64,000 nt of DNA from Flavobacteriaceae bacterium (GTDB lineage Bacteria; Bacteroidota; Bacteroidia; Flavobacteriales; Flavobacteriaceae). A program made the translations under genes and the position numbers. The DNA is taken from NCBI GenBank assembly GCA_002746415.1, contig NVXD01000002.1, positions 186,001 through 250,000 on the forward strand, in the 5' to 3' direction. The notes under the pieces are model-generated. The model did not search any database and had not been told where the DNA came from. It was given only the letters and a program-made list of their open reading frames with translations. Of this stretch, positions 17,290 through 26,627 are shown piece after piece; within the stretch, counting starts at the first letter, position 1, and each line of letters starts with the position of its first letter.

Positions 17290-18444
17290 ATGATTCATTT
17301 TTTAATGTACAGTGATTTGTTTGAAACCGAAGGGTTAATTTCTTCGCCTTCATATGGTGAAGGCACAAAGGAGGAAATCTTAAAAATGATCGACTTGTAT
17401 GAAAAAGATTTACCTAAACTAGAGAAACACAACTCCAATTATCCTTCACCAGATGCTTTACGCGCTGTAACCAAACAAGGAAGACAGGGGGCAGCTCCTT
17501 TTGCAGGCTACACCACTCGAACGGAAGGATCTGACTGGATTATTTCCTGTGCAAAAAAAGAAAGTGAACAACCTCTTTGGATTTTAGTTTGGGGCGGACT
17601 AGAGGATGTGGCACAAGCATTACACGATGCGCCTGAAATTCAAAATAAGATCAAGGTGTATTGGATAGGAGGGCCAAATAAAAAGTGGAGCGCCAACAGC
17701 TATGCCTATATTGCTGAACATTTCCCCAACCTTTGGTTTATTGAGGCCAATGCTGCATACAGAGGGCTCTTTTCAAATAGCAAAGCACCAGACAGTCTGA
17801 AAAATAAAAACTACTATGCTCATTTCATAAACGAAGCCGGACATATGGGCAAAAGCTTTAAAGACTATTACCATGGAAATATTAAAATGGGAGATACCCC
17901 TTCACTTCTTTATCTGATGCATGGTGACCCTTTAAACCCTCTCAGTGATAGTTGGGGAGGAAGTTTTCAAAAAATGGCACATAGTCCCAGATTTGTCTTT
18001 AACCGGAATACTACATTAAGCGATACCATTGCTGTATATTCCACGGTTGAATATCATTTTGACGGGCCAATTATAGACATTCCTGCAGATTCCACCTGTT
18101 TTACAATGCCCATATTTGCAGGAGTTGGTGAACAAAGATGGCCCGGTTATTACCTAGGAGAAGGTAAATATGCCATAAAATACACTCCTAAAAAGGCTGA
18201 AACCTTAAGGTATACCATCACATCCGATATTCCCGGATTTCCTGAGCATGAGGGACAATTGGTTGTAAAAAATATATGGCCAGGGAATCCTACTGAAAAA
18301 GATTTTCAATTAGGTGAGAACTGGTATACAGACCCCACGGATCCAGAGCTATTTGATAATGGATGGCAAGGAGCAAAAACAATCCTAAAATGGCGAAAAG
18401 ATGTCTTATTGGATTGGGCAGAACGTTGGGAATGGTTGAAATAA
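17290..18444 (+). CDS. DUF1593 / Sde182-type nucleoside-hydrolase-like protein (5' frameshift)
   Basis: The open frame gives 384 residues of a protein like the cellulose-binding Sde182 family, whose N-terminal domain has a nucleoside-hydrolase fold and whose C-terminal domain is a beta-sandwich. Visible landmarks are LWILVWGGLEDVAQAL and KIKVYWIGGPNKKWS in the first domain and YTITSDIPGFPEHEG in the second. The first ATG of this frame is at 17290, but the metal-binding motif DIGGTDPDD that should begin the domain lies just upstream in the same frame without a start codon. As sequenced, the product would lack its signal peptide and a metal-binding loop and is probably inactive. Confidence 0.8.
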   Translation: MIHFLMYSDLFETEGLISSPSYGEGTKEEILKMIDLYEKDLPKLEKHNSNYPSPDALRAVTKQGRQGAAPFAGYTTRTEGSDWIISCAKKESEQPLWILVWGGLEDVAQALHDAPEIQNKIKVYWIGGPNKKWSANSYAYIAEHFPNLWFIEANAAYRGLFSNSKAPDSLKNKNYYAHFINEAGHMGKSFKDYYHGNIKMGDTPSLLYLMHGDPLNPLSDSWGGSFQKMAHSPRFVFNRNTTLSDTIAVYSTVEYHFDGPIIDIPADSTCFTMPIFAGVGEQRWPGYYLGEGKYAIKYTPKKAETLRYTITSDIPGFPEHEGQLVVKNIWPGNPTEKDFQLGENWYTDPTDPELFDNGWQGAKTILKWRKDVLLDWAERWEWLK

Positions 18445-18492
18445 AATCTAGATATCACATATACGAAACATTATGAATCACTAAAAAATGAT

Positions 18493-18912
18493 ATGAAAAG
18501 AATTTACAAAATACTATTAATTGGGTTTTTAGTAATTGGATGCAAGGAAAAAACTGTAAAAGATAAAACACCAGAATCAACCTCAACAGCATTGGAAATT
18601 GTAAATAAAAGAATGAATTTTTACAATCAGCATAATTTTGAGGAGTTTATAAAATTATATTCAGATGATGTACAGATTTATACGTATCCAGACAAATTAT
18701 TAGGTACAGGAACGGAGAATATAGCTTCAATTTTCAAACCCAAATTTGCCCGTAAATCCATACAGGTTAAAATTGTAAGTCAGATGAATAACGGTAGTTA
18801 TGTTGTTAATCATGAGATAGTTACCGAAGATGGGGTGGACACAAAATATGTTTCTATTTATGAAGTCACTGATGGATTGATAGCAAATGTAAGATTTGTA
18901 AGAGGTTACTAA
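18493..18912 (+). CDS. NTF2/SnoaL-like lipoprotein
   Basis: A 139-residue protein with a lipoprotein signal (LIGFLVIGC, Cys about 17) and one NTF2-like domain: a helical start ALEIVNKRMNFYNQHNFEEFIKLYSDDVQIYT, then beta strands ending IYEVTDGLIANVRFVRGY. Family members are small cone-shaped dimers that bind hydrophobic ligands or act as isomerases. The function here is unknown. It follows the DUF1593 gene by 48 bases. Confidence 0.75.
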   Translation: MKRIYKILLIGFLVIGCKEKTVKDKTPESTSTALEIVNKRMNFYNQHNFEEFIKLYSDDVQIYTYPDKLLGTGTENIASIFKPKFARKSIQVKIVSQMNNGSYVVNHEIVTEDGVDTKYVSIYEVTDGLIANVRFVRGY

Positions 18913-18963
18913 ATTGATAATCACTATTTTTTGAAATAACATCGCGCTCTAATTAAAAAAAAG

Positions 18964-19113
18964 ATGGAAAGAATTGTAATAGTTGGATACAAACCATTAC
19001 CCGGAAAAGAAGCCGAATTAAAAGATGTCATGAAAACACATTGGCAACGATTGAAGGATGAAGATTTAGTTTCAGATAGAAAGTTATTATTGAACACATC
19101 GTGTTTTATGTAG
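18964..19113 (+). pseudogene. Truncated ABM-like (antibiotic biosynthesis monooxygenase fold) gene
   Basis: A 49-codon frame begins MERIVIVGYKPLPGKEAELK and goes on DVMKTHWQRLKDEDLVSDRK before stopping. This is the first strand and helix of a dimeric alpha/beta-barrel protein; full members run to about 95 residues with a second helix and closing strands, which are missing. It starts 51 bases after the NTF2-like gene. The gap 19114-19310 holds no other coding sequence, only the promoter at 19175. Confidence 0.6.
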
Positions 19114-19174
19114 TAAAAAGTCTAAGGCTGGTCTTTTTCATTTCTTTTTCTAAGGCCAACACTAAAGCACAAAT

Positions 19175-19204
19175 TTTGTACAACAAAACCTAAAAGTAAT
19201 TTTG
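19175..19204 (+). promoter_or_regulatory. Candidate promoter of the Dabb gene
   Basis: TTTG at 19175-19178 and TAATTTTG at 19197-19204 are separated by 18 bases, about 107 bases upstream of the Dabb start. Confidence 0.55.
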
Positions 19205-19310
19205 GTAGCGGCTGTCCTGAATTTTAAATCTTATGTGTATCTTTCCAATGCATTAGACCTAAAATTCTAGATGCCCTTATTTAATAATTTATATCAACAA
19301 AATATCCAAA

Positions 19311-19733
19311 ATGAAAACCACTACCCTATTTATCACTTTAATTGCAACTGTGCTGTCTTTAAGTTTTATTAACCCTGATATTCAAAAAGAAAAAAAGAAT
19401 AATACCAATATGTCCATAGAAAATGATAGTGTTTTAAGACACGTAGTCCTATTTAAGTTTAAAGAAGGAACTGCAGTGGAAAAAATAAAAATAGTAGAAG
19501 AAGCATTCAATGCGCTACCCTCTAAAATACCACAAATCAAATCATTAGAATGGGGATTAAATAACAGTCCTGAAGGCTTAAACAAAGGGTTTACACACTG
19601 TTATTTTTTGACTTTTACTAGTGAAGAAGACCGCGCTATTTATTTACCTCATCCAGACCATAAGGCCTTTGGAGCGACTTTGGACGGTATTCTTGATGAT
19701 GTTTTAGTAGTGGATTACTGGTCCACGAATTAA
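19311..19733 (+). CDS. Exported Dabb-domain (stress-responsive alpha/beta barrel) protein
   Basis: A 140-residue protein with an N-terminal signal or anchor (about residues 4-20) and one Dabb domain from about residue 42: [39 protein letters not shown] and [27 protein letters not shown]. Dabb proteins are dimeric ferredoxin-like barrels of mostly unknown function, some acting as cyclases or stress proteins. It closes the accessory plus-strand stretch, and its last four bases overlap the convergent pyrD stop. Confidence 0.85.
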   Translation: MKTTTLFITLIATVLSLSFINPDIQKEKKNNTNMSIENDSVLRHVVLFKFKEGTAVEKIKIVEEAFNALPSKIPQIKSLEWGLNNSPEGLNKGFTHCYFLTFTSEEDRAIYLPHPDHKAFGATLDGILDDVLVVDYWSTN

Positions 19734-20770
19734 ACCAAATCTTTTAAAATAGCCTTGTTTATTTTTTTGACCAATCCCGGTCCTTCATAAATAAAGCCCG
19801 TCCAAAGCTGTACAAGAGTTGCTCCAGCTTTTAATTTTTCTAAAGCATCCTCTGGTGAGTGAATTCCGCCAACCCCAATTATAGGGAAAGAGTTATTGCT
19901 TTTTTCAGCTAAAAACCTGATGACCTCGGTGCTTCTTTCAGCTAGAGGTTTTCCGCTTAAGCCACCATTTTCTTTAATCAAGGCTTCATTAGCTTGTAAT
20001 CCTTCTCTAGAAATTGTGGTGTTTGTTGCAATGATCCCTTCAATTTTTGAATCTTTTACAATTTGTATGATATCCAAAAGTTGCTCATCGGTCAAGTCCG
20101 GTGCAATTTTCAGCAGAATAGGTTTCCCATTATTCTCAAGTTTCTCTGCGTATTTTGTATTTTCTTTTTTTAAGGCCGTTAATAAAGCAGTCAAAGGCTC
20201 TTTATCTTGTAATTCTCGTAGCCCAGGTGTATTTGGAGAACTTACATTTACAACAAAGTAGTCGACATGGGCATAGAGTGCATTAAAACAAATAAGATAG
20301 TCCTTTGTAGCCTCATCATTAGGTGTCAGCTTATTCTTGCCTATATTTCCCCCTATAAGCACCTTATGCGCCTTCTTCAATTGCTTTACTGCAGAAAGCA
20401 CACCATCATTATTAAATCCCATTCGGTTGATAATGGCTTTATCGGCTTTTAGTCTAAACAATCTTTTCTTAGGATTACCATCCTGTGGTTTTGGGGTCAG
20501 CGTACCAATTTCAATAAAACCAAAGCCAAAGTCGGACAATTCATTGTAAAGCAGCGCATTTTTATCGAAGCCAGCGGCCAGTCCAACAGGGTTTTTAAAT
20601 TTTAATCCAAATACTTCCCGTTCCAATCGTTTATCCTCAATGGCATAAATAGCCTTGAAAATTCCAGAAAATCCAATTTTAGAAAGAAATTTAATAGCAG
20701 AAAAGGTCAGGTAATGTACTTTTTCTGGGTCAATCAAAAAGAAAAGTGGACGTAAGAGAATTTTATACAT
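19730..20770 (-). CDS. pyrD: Dihydroorotate dehydrogenase (quinone), class 2
   Basis: It oxidises dihydroorotate to orotate in pyrimidine synthesis and passes electrons to quinone. The 346 residues include the class-2 N-terminal membrane-binding helices ([23 protein letters not shown]). The FMN barrel contains [13 protein letters not shown] and [14 protein letters not shown], with the catalytic Ser of class 2. The phosphate-binding end is [19 protein letters not shown], followed by [12 protein letters not shown]. It ends overlapping the Dabb gene by four bases (convergent). Confidence 0.96.
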   Translation of the reverse strand: MYKILLRPLFFLIDPEKVHYLTFSAIKFLSKIGFSGIFKAIYAIEDKRLEREVFGLKFKNPVGLAAGFDKNALLYNELSDFGFGFIEIGTLTPKPQDGNPKKRLFRLKADKAIINRMGFNNDGVLSAVKQLKKAHKVLIGGNIGKNKLTPNDEATKDYLICFNALYAHVDYFVVNVSSPNTPGLRELQDKEPLTALLTALKKENTKYAEKLENNGKPILLKIAPDLTDEQLLDIIQIVKDSKIEGIIATNTTISREGLQANEALIKENGGLSGKPLAERSTEVIRFLAEKSNNSFPIIGVGGIHSPEDALEKLKAGATLVQLWTGFIYEGPGLVKKINKAILKDLV

Positions 20771-20842
20771 GAATGTGTTACAACTTTTTACAAAAATACA
20801 AACTCAAAAGTGTTTTAACGATTCTAATGTAACTTTCCTGCA

Positions 20843-20874
20843 CAAAAAAAAGGCCATCAAACTGATGGCCTTTT
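20843..20874 (-). terminator. Rho-independent terminator after the TonB receptor
   Basis: GGCCATCA and TGATGGCC arms enclose a three-base loop, followed on the minus strand by eight T, 20 bases past the receptor's stop. Confidence 0.88.
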
Positions 20875-20893
20875 AGTTCAATTGTATAAAAGA

Positions 20894-23767
20894 TTATTTT
20901 AAGGTAAAACTCATTCTTACGAAAAGGAAACGCCCCCCTACTCCAAATTGTTGTGCCCTACGAGACCAATCAAAACGACCAGAACTTCTATTATTTCCGC
21001 CATCGGCAAGTGTCTGAGCTGCCCTATCTGGAAAAACATCCAGTAAGTTATTTGCTCCAATGGTAAAAGTAAGTGCATCAGTACATTTATAACCCACAGA
21101 TAAATCTGTAATAATTTTAGAACCAAATATTTGTTGTCGGTCTACATTTGTAGTTGCCTCAGTAACTTCTCCAAAATATACATTTCTTAAAAAGACTACC
21201 AATTTATCTGATCTTAAACTGTTGGATAAATTTATTTTGGTACTAGGTACAGCTTCCTCTAAATATACTCTACTATCTTCAGGAAAATATGTGCCAACCA
21301 AACCAGCATTTTCTAAAACCTGAGAGGCTTTTATATCTCCTACCTGCTCAGTTTGTGAAAAAGTTCCAGCCAAATCAGATTTTAACCTCCATCTATCACT
21401 TAATTGTGCTTTGTGTGTTAATACCACATCCAATCCTTTAGACCTAGTATCAATGGCATTGGCAAAAAAGGAGGCAGCAGTTGCATTTGCTTGGCTTAGT
21501 AAATTATCTAGTTCTGTTCCTGTACCTGGGCCGCTAAATTGTCCTGTATACACCACTCTATCATCTATATTAACAAGGTATCCATCTACGGTAATTGTAA
21601 GATTAGCTTCTGGTAATTTGGCTGTAAGGCCAATACTGATACTAGTTGATGTTTCCTCTTTCAATTGGGGTATTCCCAAAAGTTTTGCTGCCCTGCTATC
21701 ATTGGCAAAGGTTCCTACTTCTTGGGGGTCACCGTTTTGGTCAAAAATTGTAGATGTTGAGTTAAAATTAATTTGATGTAATGATGGTGCTCTGAAACCT
21801 GTGTTAAATGCACCTCGAAGATTCACATTATCAGATAATTTTAATCTAGTAGCCAATTTAAAATTAATGGTTGACCCAAAATCACTGTAGTTTTCATAGC
21901 GTGTGGCAAAACTTGCCAAAAAGGTTTCAGAAACATCAGCTTCTATATCAAAATAACCGGCAACACTGCTTCTACCCCTAGATAGTTCATTGTTGGGACT
22001 AAAACCTGGAAATACCTGAGAACCACCGGGCCTGGAATTCCCAAAGAAATCTTCAGAAGGATCCTGAGAGGCTATTGTAATTACCTGTCCAGCATCAGTA
22101 TACTGTGCATGTGAGGCTTCTTCCCCAGCTACAATATCATAGGTTTCCGTTCTATATTCTGCACCAAAGGCCACATTTAGGCCAGACATGACCTCATCAA
22201 AAAATTGAGTTACATCTAAATTAGAAGTGTTCTGAGAAAATGAAAAACCACCGGCATCAAAAACAGTAGGCGAAGAACTCTGTAGGGAAGCATTAAAGGT
22301 ATTCCCTATCGTATACTGAAATGCATTCTTACCATAGGTATTGCTAAAATCAACATTCCAGTCACCAATCATTCCTTTAATTCCTATTGAAAATGATTTG
22401 TCTTTTATGTTGGAATTAATTTCTGGCAAGAACCCATCCGGATAGGCTGGTGTATACGTCCTACTTTGACTAGGTAGCCTATAAAACCCAGCTGAATTAC
22501 CAGTTCTTGAACTGATTCCAGCAAAGGAATATAGTGCTGTTCCATTATCGTCAAGTGGAAGAGAAAAATTAGCAAAAAATCTACCTCCACGCAAAGCAGA
22601 TTGCCCTACTCTCATATTATAATCACTTCGTTGTTGGTTTCTAGCTGCTAATTCGGAAGTTGTTGCATCCTCAGACAGCACCGTTCTTAAATCATCTTTG
22701 GTTGTTGCACCATTCAAATTAATTCCTGCTGCATTGGCATATTGAATAACATCAGCTACATCATCATCTAATAAAGCAGCAACATCATAACCATCAGCTC
22801 TTGCAAATCTTTCAACAGTATTATAGGCATTAAAAATACCACCTTCCCATTCTTTCATTCGGCTGTACTCATTACGGACATCAAAATCACCTGAAAAGGT
22901 AAAATAACCGCCATTTTCACCCAATCCCAAGCCATAGCTTGCAGCCACATTAGTTGTTTCTCCATCTACACCACCAGTTTGTCCATTGGCGTTTTCTGAG
23001 AAAAAACCTCCTGTAGTAACTGTTGCTGTCAATTCATTAATGGTCTTGTTTAATACAATATTGATGACACCTGCAATGGCATCAGAACCATATTGCGCAG
23101 CAGCACCATCCCTAAGCACTTCAATACGTTGGATAGCTACTGCAGGAATAGCGTTTAAATCTGTTCCTACACTACCTCTACCAAACGTTCCATTTACATT
23201 GACAAGTGATGAGGTGTGTCTTCTTTTTCCATTGATCAACACCAAAACCTGATCAGGTCCCAAGCCCCTAAGGGAAGCAGGATCTATATGATCTGTACCA
23301 TCTGATATGGTCTGTGTATTGGATGTAAATGACGGGGCCACATAGTTTAAAATTTGATTTAAATTTACTTGTGGTGCAATACTGTTCAGTTCTTTTATAT
23401 CTATAACATCTACAGGAACAGCACTTTCTGTTGCGGTCCTATTTGGGTTACGAGAACCAATGACAACAACATTGTCCAAAGCAACTCCAGAAACAAGTGT
23501 TATAAACATTTCTGAATTATTAATGGTAACTTCTTTAGATTCAAATCCAATATAAGAGACCACTAGAATATCTCCTATACTAGCATCATCAATAGTAAAG
23601 TTACCGTCAAAATCGGTTGTAGTTCCAACTGTGGTCCCTTTTTTTACAATTGACGCTCCTGGTAATGGAACTCCAGTATCATCTGATACAGTTCCAGTTA
23701 TTTGGGCACTCATTAATCCGAATACACCAAATAAAAAAATCATAAGTACTACATAATTTTTTTTCAT
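20894..23767 (-). CDS. TonB-dependent receptor with CarboxypepD_reg-like domain
   Basis: A 957-residue outer-membrane receptor. It has a signal peptide (MKKNYVVLMIFLFGVFG, cleavage near MSAQ), a carboxypeptidase-regulatory-like domain (ITGTVSDDTGVPLPGASIVK, about 23-110), a plug domain (VPVDVIDIKELNSIAPQVN... RGLGPDQVLVLINGKRRH... IQRIEVLRDGAAAQYGSDAIAGVINIVLN) and a 22-strand-type barrel that ends in a TonB C terminus (RFLFVRMSFTLK). There is no SusD neighbour, so it is more likely a metal-chelate, peptide or small-molecule receptor than a glycan one. The start at 23767 is chosen because it begins a normal signal peptide; the longer frame from 23809 does not. Confidence 0.92.
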   Translation of the reverse strand: MKKNYVVLMIFLFGVFGLMSAQITGTVSDDTGVPLPGASIVKKGTTVGTTTDFDGNFTIDDASIGDILVVSYIGFESKEVTINNSEMFITLVSGVALDNVVVIGSRNPNRTATESAVPVDVIDIKELNSIAPQVNLNQILNYVAPSFTSNTQTISDGTDHIDPASLRGLGPDQVLVLINGKRRHTSSLVNVNGTFGRGSVGTDLNAIPAVAIQRIEVLRDGAAAQYGSDAIAGVINIVLNKTINELTATVTTGGFFSENANGQTGGVDGETTNVAASYGLGLGENGGYFTFSGDFDVRNEYSRMKEWEGGIFNAYNTVERFARADGYDVAALLDDDVADVIQYANAAGINLNGATTKDDLRTVLSEDATTSELAARNQQRSDYNMRVGQSALRGGRFFANFSLPLDDNGTALYSFAGISSRTGNSAGFYRLPSQSRTYTPAYPDGFLPEINSNIKDKSFSIGIKGMIGDWNVDFSNTYGKNAFQYTIGNTFNASLQSSSPTVFDAGGFSFSQNTSNLDVTQFFDEVMSGLNVAFGAEYRTETYDIVAGEEASHAQYTDAGQVITIASQDPSEDFFGNSRPGGSQVFPGFSPNNELSRGRSSVAGYFDIEADVSETFLASFATRYENYSDFGSTINFKLATRLKLSDNVNLRGAFNTGFRAPSLHQINFNSTSTIFDQNGDPQEVGTFANDSRAAKLLGIPQLKEETSTSISIGLTAKLPEANLTITVDGYLVNIDDRVVYTGQFSGPGTGTELDNLLSQANATAASFFANAIDTRSKGLDVVLTHKAQLSDRWRLKSDLAGTFSQTEQVGDIKASQVLENAGLVGTYFPEDSRVYLEEAVPSTKINLSNSLRSDKLVVFLRNVYFGEVTEATTNVDRQQIFGSKIITDLSVGYKCTDALTFTIGANNLLDVFPDRAAQTLADGGNNRSSGRFDWSRRAQQFGVGGRFLFVRMSFTLK

Positions 23768-23898
23768 TTTGAGTAAATTTTGAGTTTTTGTTCTTAGTAA
23801 GATAGGCAAAATAATCAGGTTTTGTAAGTAATGCCCTTATTATCAGTACTTATTGAAAACAATTTCGCAATTTTGCAGGCCAATTTAAATTTAAATTA

Positions 23899-25125
23899 AT
23901 GCAAGATATTATTGACCGTTTTATTAGTTATGTGACCATTGATACTCAGAGTAATCCAGATTCCAATACGACACCTAGCACTAAAAAACAATGGGACTTA
24001 GCCAATCTTTTGGTTAAAGAATTGAAAGGAATGGGTATGAATGAGGTCATTATTGATGAAAATGCCTATATCATGGCTACATTACCAAGTAATATGGAAA
24101 AAGAAGTGCCAACCATTGGGTTCATTTCCCATTTTGATACCTCCCCCGATTTTTCAGGCACCAATGTCAACCCACAAATCATCACTGACTACAATGGAAA
24201 AGATATTGTACTGAACAAGGCATCGAATATTGTCCTTTCTCCAGATTATTTTGAAGATTTGCTTTTATATAAGGGTCAAACATTGATTACAACAGATGGT
24301 ACTACACTTTTAGGAGCCGATGACAAGGCCGGCATCACAGAAATCATGACCGCAATGGAGTATTTAATTAATCATCCTGAAATTAAGCATGGGAAAATTC
24401 GAGTTGGTTTTACTCCTGATGAAGAAATTGGTCTTGGTGCACATCAATTCAATATAGAAAAATTTGGTGCAGATTGGGCCTATACCATGGATGGTAGTCA
24501 AGTTGGAGAACTGGAATATGAAAATTTTAATGCTGCGGCTGCCAAGGTGACTATTAAAGGAAAGAGTGTACATCCCGGTTATGCCAAAGGGAAAATGGTA
24601 AATGCTATTAGCATCGCCTCTGAGTTTATGAGCTTACTACCCTTTGGAGAAGTGCCCGAACATACTTGGCGTAGAGAAGGTTTTTTTCACATACACCATA
24701 TGAAAGGTGAAATAGAACATGTGGAATTAGAAATGATTGTTAGAGATCATGACATGGACAGGTTTGAGGAACGAAAACTGGTATTGCATAAAATTACTGA
24801 ACAATTGAACACTAAATATGGTGATTACGTTACTCTAGAAGTAACCGACCAATATTTTAACATGCGAGAAAAAATAACTCCTGTTTTTCATATTGTAGAA
24901 ATTGCCAAAGAAGCTATGGAAGCCACTGGTATAGAACCAATCATAAAACCGATTCGAGGTGGCACAGATGGGTCACAATTGAGTTTTATGGGATTACCCT
25001 GCCCCAATATCTTTGCTGGCGGACATAATTTTCATGGTAAATATGAATATATTCCAGTAGAAAGCATGCAAAAAGCTGTTGCAGTTATCGTGAAAATTTG
25101 CGAACTTGTAGGTAGTAAAAAATAA
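23899..25125 (+). CDS. pepT: Peptidase T (tripeptide aminopeptidase)
   Basis: An M20B zinc aminopeptidase that removes N-terminal residues from tripeptides in the cytoplasm. The 408-residue length is normal. The metal ligands and catalytic residues appear as GFISHFDTSPDFSG, LLGADDKAGITEIM, TPDEEIGLGAH and, near the end, FAGGHNFHGKYEY. The family's TMDGSQVGELEYENFNAA segment is intact. It is followed after eight bases by the YdeI-like gene, so the two are probably one operon. Confidence 0.95.
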   Translation: MQDIIDRFISYVTIDTQSNPDSNTTPSTKKQWDLANLLVKELKGMGMNEVIIDENAYIMATLPSNMEKEVPTIGFISHFDTSPDFSGTNVNPQIITDYNGKDIVLNKASNIVLSPDYFEDLLLYKGQTLITTDGTTLLGADDKAGITEIMTAMEYLINHPEIKHGKIRVGFTPDEEIGLGAHQFNIEKFGADWAYTMDGSQVGELEYENFNAAAAKVTIKGKSVHPGYAKGKMVNAISIASEFMSLLPFGEVPEHTWRREGFFHIHHMKGEIEHVELEMIVRDHDMDRFEERKLVLHKITEQLNTKYGDYVTLEVTDQYFNMREKITPVFHIVEIAKEAMEATGIEPIIKPIRGGTDGSQLSFMGLPCPNIFAGGHNFHGKYEYIPVESMQKAVAVIVKICELVGSKK

Positions 25126-25133
25126 TTGCTTTC

Positions 25134-25736
25134 ATGGACAAGACTAAAAACATCGCTGCTTACTATGAAGAACAACACCGCTATAAGAAAAGTGTTAGCA
25201 TTCTACGGCAATTAACCTTACAAACCAATCTTGTGGAAACCTACAAATGGAATTTCCCAACCTATACTTTAAACAATAAAAATGTGTTGTCTATTTGTAA
25301 GTTCAAGAATCATTTTGGCATTTGGTTTTTTAATGGAGTCTTTTTAAAAGATCAAAAAAACGTTTTGGAAAATGCCCAAGAAGGAAAAACACATAGCATG
25401 CGCCAATGGAAATTTAATACTATAGCAGACATTGATAAAGTCACTGTCATTTCCTATATCATTGAAGCCATTGAAAATCAGAAAAAAGGATTGGCCATTG
25501 CTCCAAAAAGGATTGAAAAGAAGAGCATAGAAATCCCGACATTACTCATGCAAGCTTTAAACAATGAAATAGCTTTAAAAAACAATTTCGAAGGTCTCAC
25601 GCCCTACAAACAGCGTGAATATTGTGAACATATTAGTACTGCAAAACAAGAAAAAACTAAAGCATCTCGCTTACAGAAGATGCTTCCCATGATAAAAAAT
25701 GGGGTAGGTCTACACGATAAATATCGCAATTGCTAA
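25134..25736 (+). CDS. YdeI/OmdA-family protein (DUF1801 plus OmdA)
   Basis: A 200-residue cytoplasmic protein. The N-terminal half resembles DUF1801 (ILRQLTLQTNLVETYKWNFPTYTLNNKNVLSICKFKNHFGIWFFNG). The C-terminal part is the bacteriocin-protection YdeI/OmpD-associated domain (FEGLTPYKQREYCEHISTAKQEKTKASRLQKMLPMI). Its biochemical function is unknown; the names come from E. coli phenotypes. It is eight bases after pepT and ends at a strong hairpin. Confidence 0.85.
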   Translation: MDKTKNIAAYYEEQHRYKKSVSILRQLTLQTNLVETYKWNFPTYTLNNKNVLSICKFKNHFGIWFFNGVFLKDQKNVLENAQEGKTHSMRQWKFNTIADIDKVTVISYIIEAIENQKKGLAIAPKRIEKKSIEIPTLLMQALNNEIALKNNFEGLTPYKQREYCEHISTAKQEKTKASRLQKMLPMIKNGVGLHDKYRNC

Positions 25737-25767
25737 TAAAAAAAGCAGCAACCCAAGGGTTGCTGCT
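25737..25767 (-). terminator. Terminator shared by pepT/ydeI-like and yajC operons
   Basis: AGCAGCAACCC and GGGTTGCTGCT pair over up to 11 bases. On the minus strand a run of T follows, so the yajC operon ends here; the convergent plus-strand operon may use the same hairpin. Confidence 0.85.
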
Positions 25768-25790
25768 CCACATAAATCGTAAGTGATAAT

Positions 25791-26081
25791 TTATTTCTTT
25801 TTCTCTACAGGATTTAACTTTTTACTCATCTCCATAGAAATGGCAGAGCGGTCAAATTTAAGCCTACCAGCCATAGTTTCAATAACGCAGGACGCATCCT
25901 TGTCATTAAGTTCCACTATTTTACCATGAAGCCCACTTCTTGTAATTATCTTATCACCTTTTTTTAAAGCTTCCGCATATTTTTTCTCGTCTTTTTGACG
26001 CTTCATTTGTGGGCGTATCATAAAAAAGTAGGCCACTACAAATATTAAAATTAACGGAAGGTATGGATATTGTTCTAACAT
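25791..26081 (-). CDS. yajC: Preprotein translocase subunit YajC
   Basis: A 96-residue accessory subunit of the Sec holotranslocon. It has one N-terminal helix (YLPLILIFVVAYFFMIRPQMKRQK), followed by the conserved cytoplasmic fold (ALKKGDKIITRSGLHGKIVELNDKDASCVIET). The order nusB, DUF1573, yajC on the minus strand is typical of Flavobacteriia. It is 15 bases downstream of the DUF1573 gene and is followed by the shared terminator. Confidence 0.95.
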   Translation of the reverse strand: MLEQYPYLPLILIFVVAYFFMIRPQMKRQKDEKKYAEALKKGDKIITRSGLHGKIVELNDKDASCVIETMAGRLKFDRSAISMEMSKKLNPVEKKK

Positions 26082-26096
26082 ATTGTCTTAAGTCTC

Positions 26097-26585
26097 TTAG
26101 TTGGTTACAGCTTTTAATGGTCCTGCAGCTTGTACAGCACCTGCTCTTGGGTTTACAAAGGCTTTTATTCTTAAAATTTCTGAGCCTTTTTCTGTGTTGG
26201 CAGTTACCGTAATGGTTTTTGTGATCTGATTTTGGCCAGTACCATTAAATTTCACCATTAACTCTCCAGTCTCACCAGGAGCAATTGGCTCTTTTGGTGG
26301 ATTAGGAACTGTACACCCACAGGTACTTTTTGCATCAGTAATAATCAATGGTGCATTACCCGTATTGGTAAATACAAAAGCAACCTCTTGCGCTGTTCCT
26401 TGGTTAATAATCCCAAAGTCGTGTTCTGACTTTTCAAAAGTCATTATTGGTAATTTTTTTGCTGACGCATCTCTTTGAGAAGCGACCTCTACATTAGCCG
26501 CATTTACTTTATTAGATGCGTTTTCCTTACAGGAGACAAAGGCTAACATTGAAGCCACACCTAAAATTAAACTTATTTTTTTCAT
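26097..26585 (-). CDS. DUF1573 lipoprotein
   Basis: A 162-residue protein with a lipoprotein signal (MLAFVSC, Cys about 19). It has one DUF1573 immunoglobulin-like domain containing FGIINQGTAQEVAFVFTNTG, the CGCTVPNPPKEPIAPGE motif and GELMVKFNGTGQNQITKT. Its function is unknown; it acts at the periplasmic side or outer membrane. It lies between nusB and yajC in the same operon. Confidence 0.9.
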   Translation of the reverse strand: MKKISLILGVASMLAFVSCKENASNKVNAANVEVASQRDASAKKLPIMTFEKSEHDFGIINQGTAQEVAFVFTNTGNAPLIITDAKSTCGCTVPNPPKEPIAPGETGELMVKFNGTGQNQITKTITVTANTEKGSEILRIKAFVNPRAGAVQAAGPLKAVTN

Positions 26586-26627
26586 GAATTTGATTTTTAT
26601 ATTGCAGTAAAATTAGGGAATTTTAAG

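Noticed and set aside
11675-18912. Polysaccharide utilisation locus
   Set aside because: A GH92 mannosidase and lipoproteins are present, but there is no SusC/SusD pair, sulfatase or hybrid two-component sensor; the TonB receptor at 20.9-23.8 kb lies on the other strand and has no SusD.
23884-23900. TTTAAATTTAAATTAA just before pepT, similar to the porin operators
   Set aside because: It lacks the TTTAGATT arm and is simple AT-rich sequence; not a convincing third operator copy.
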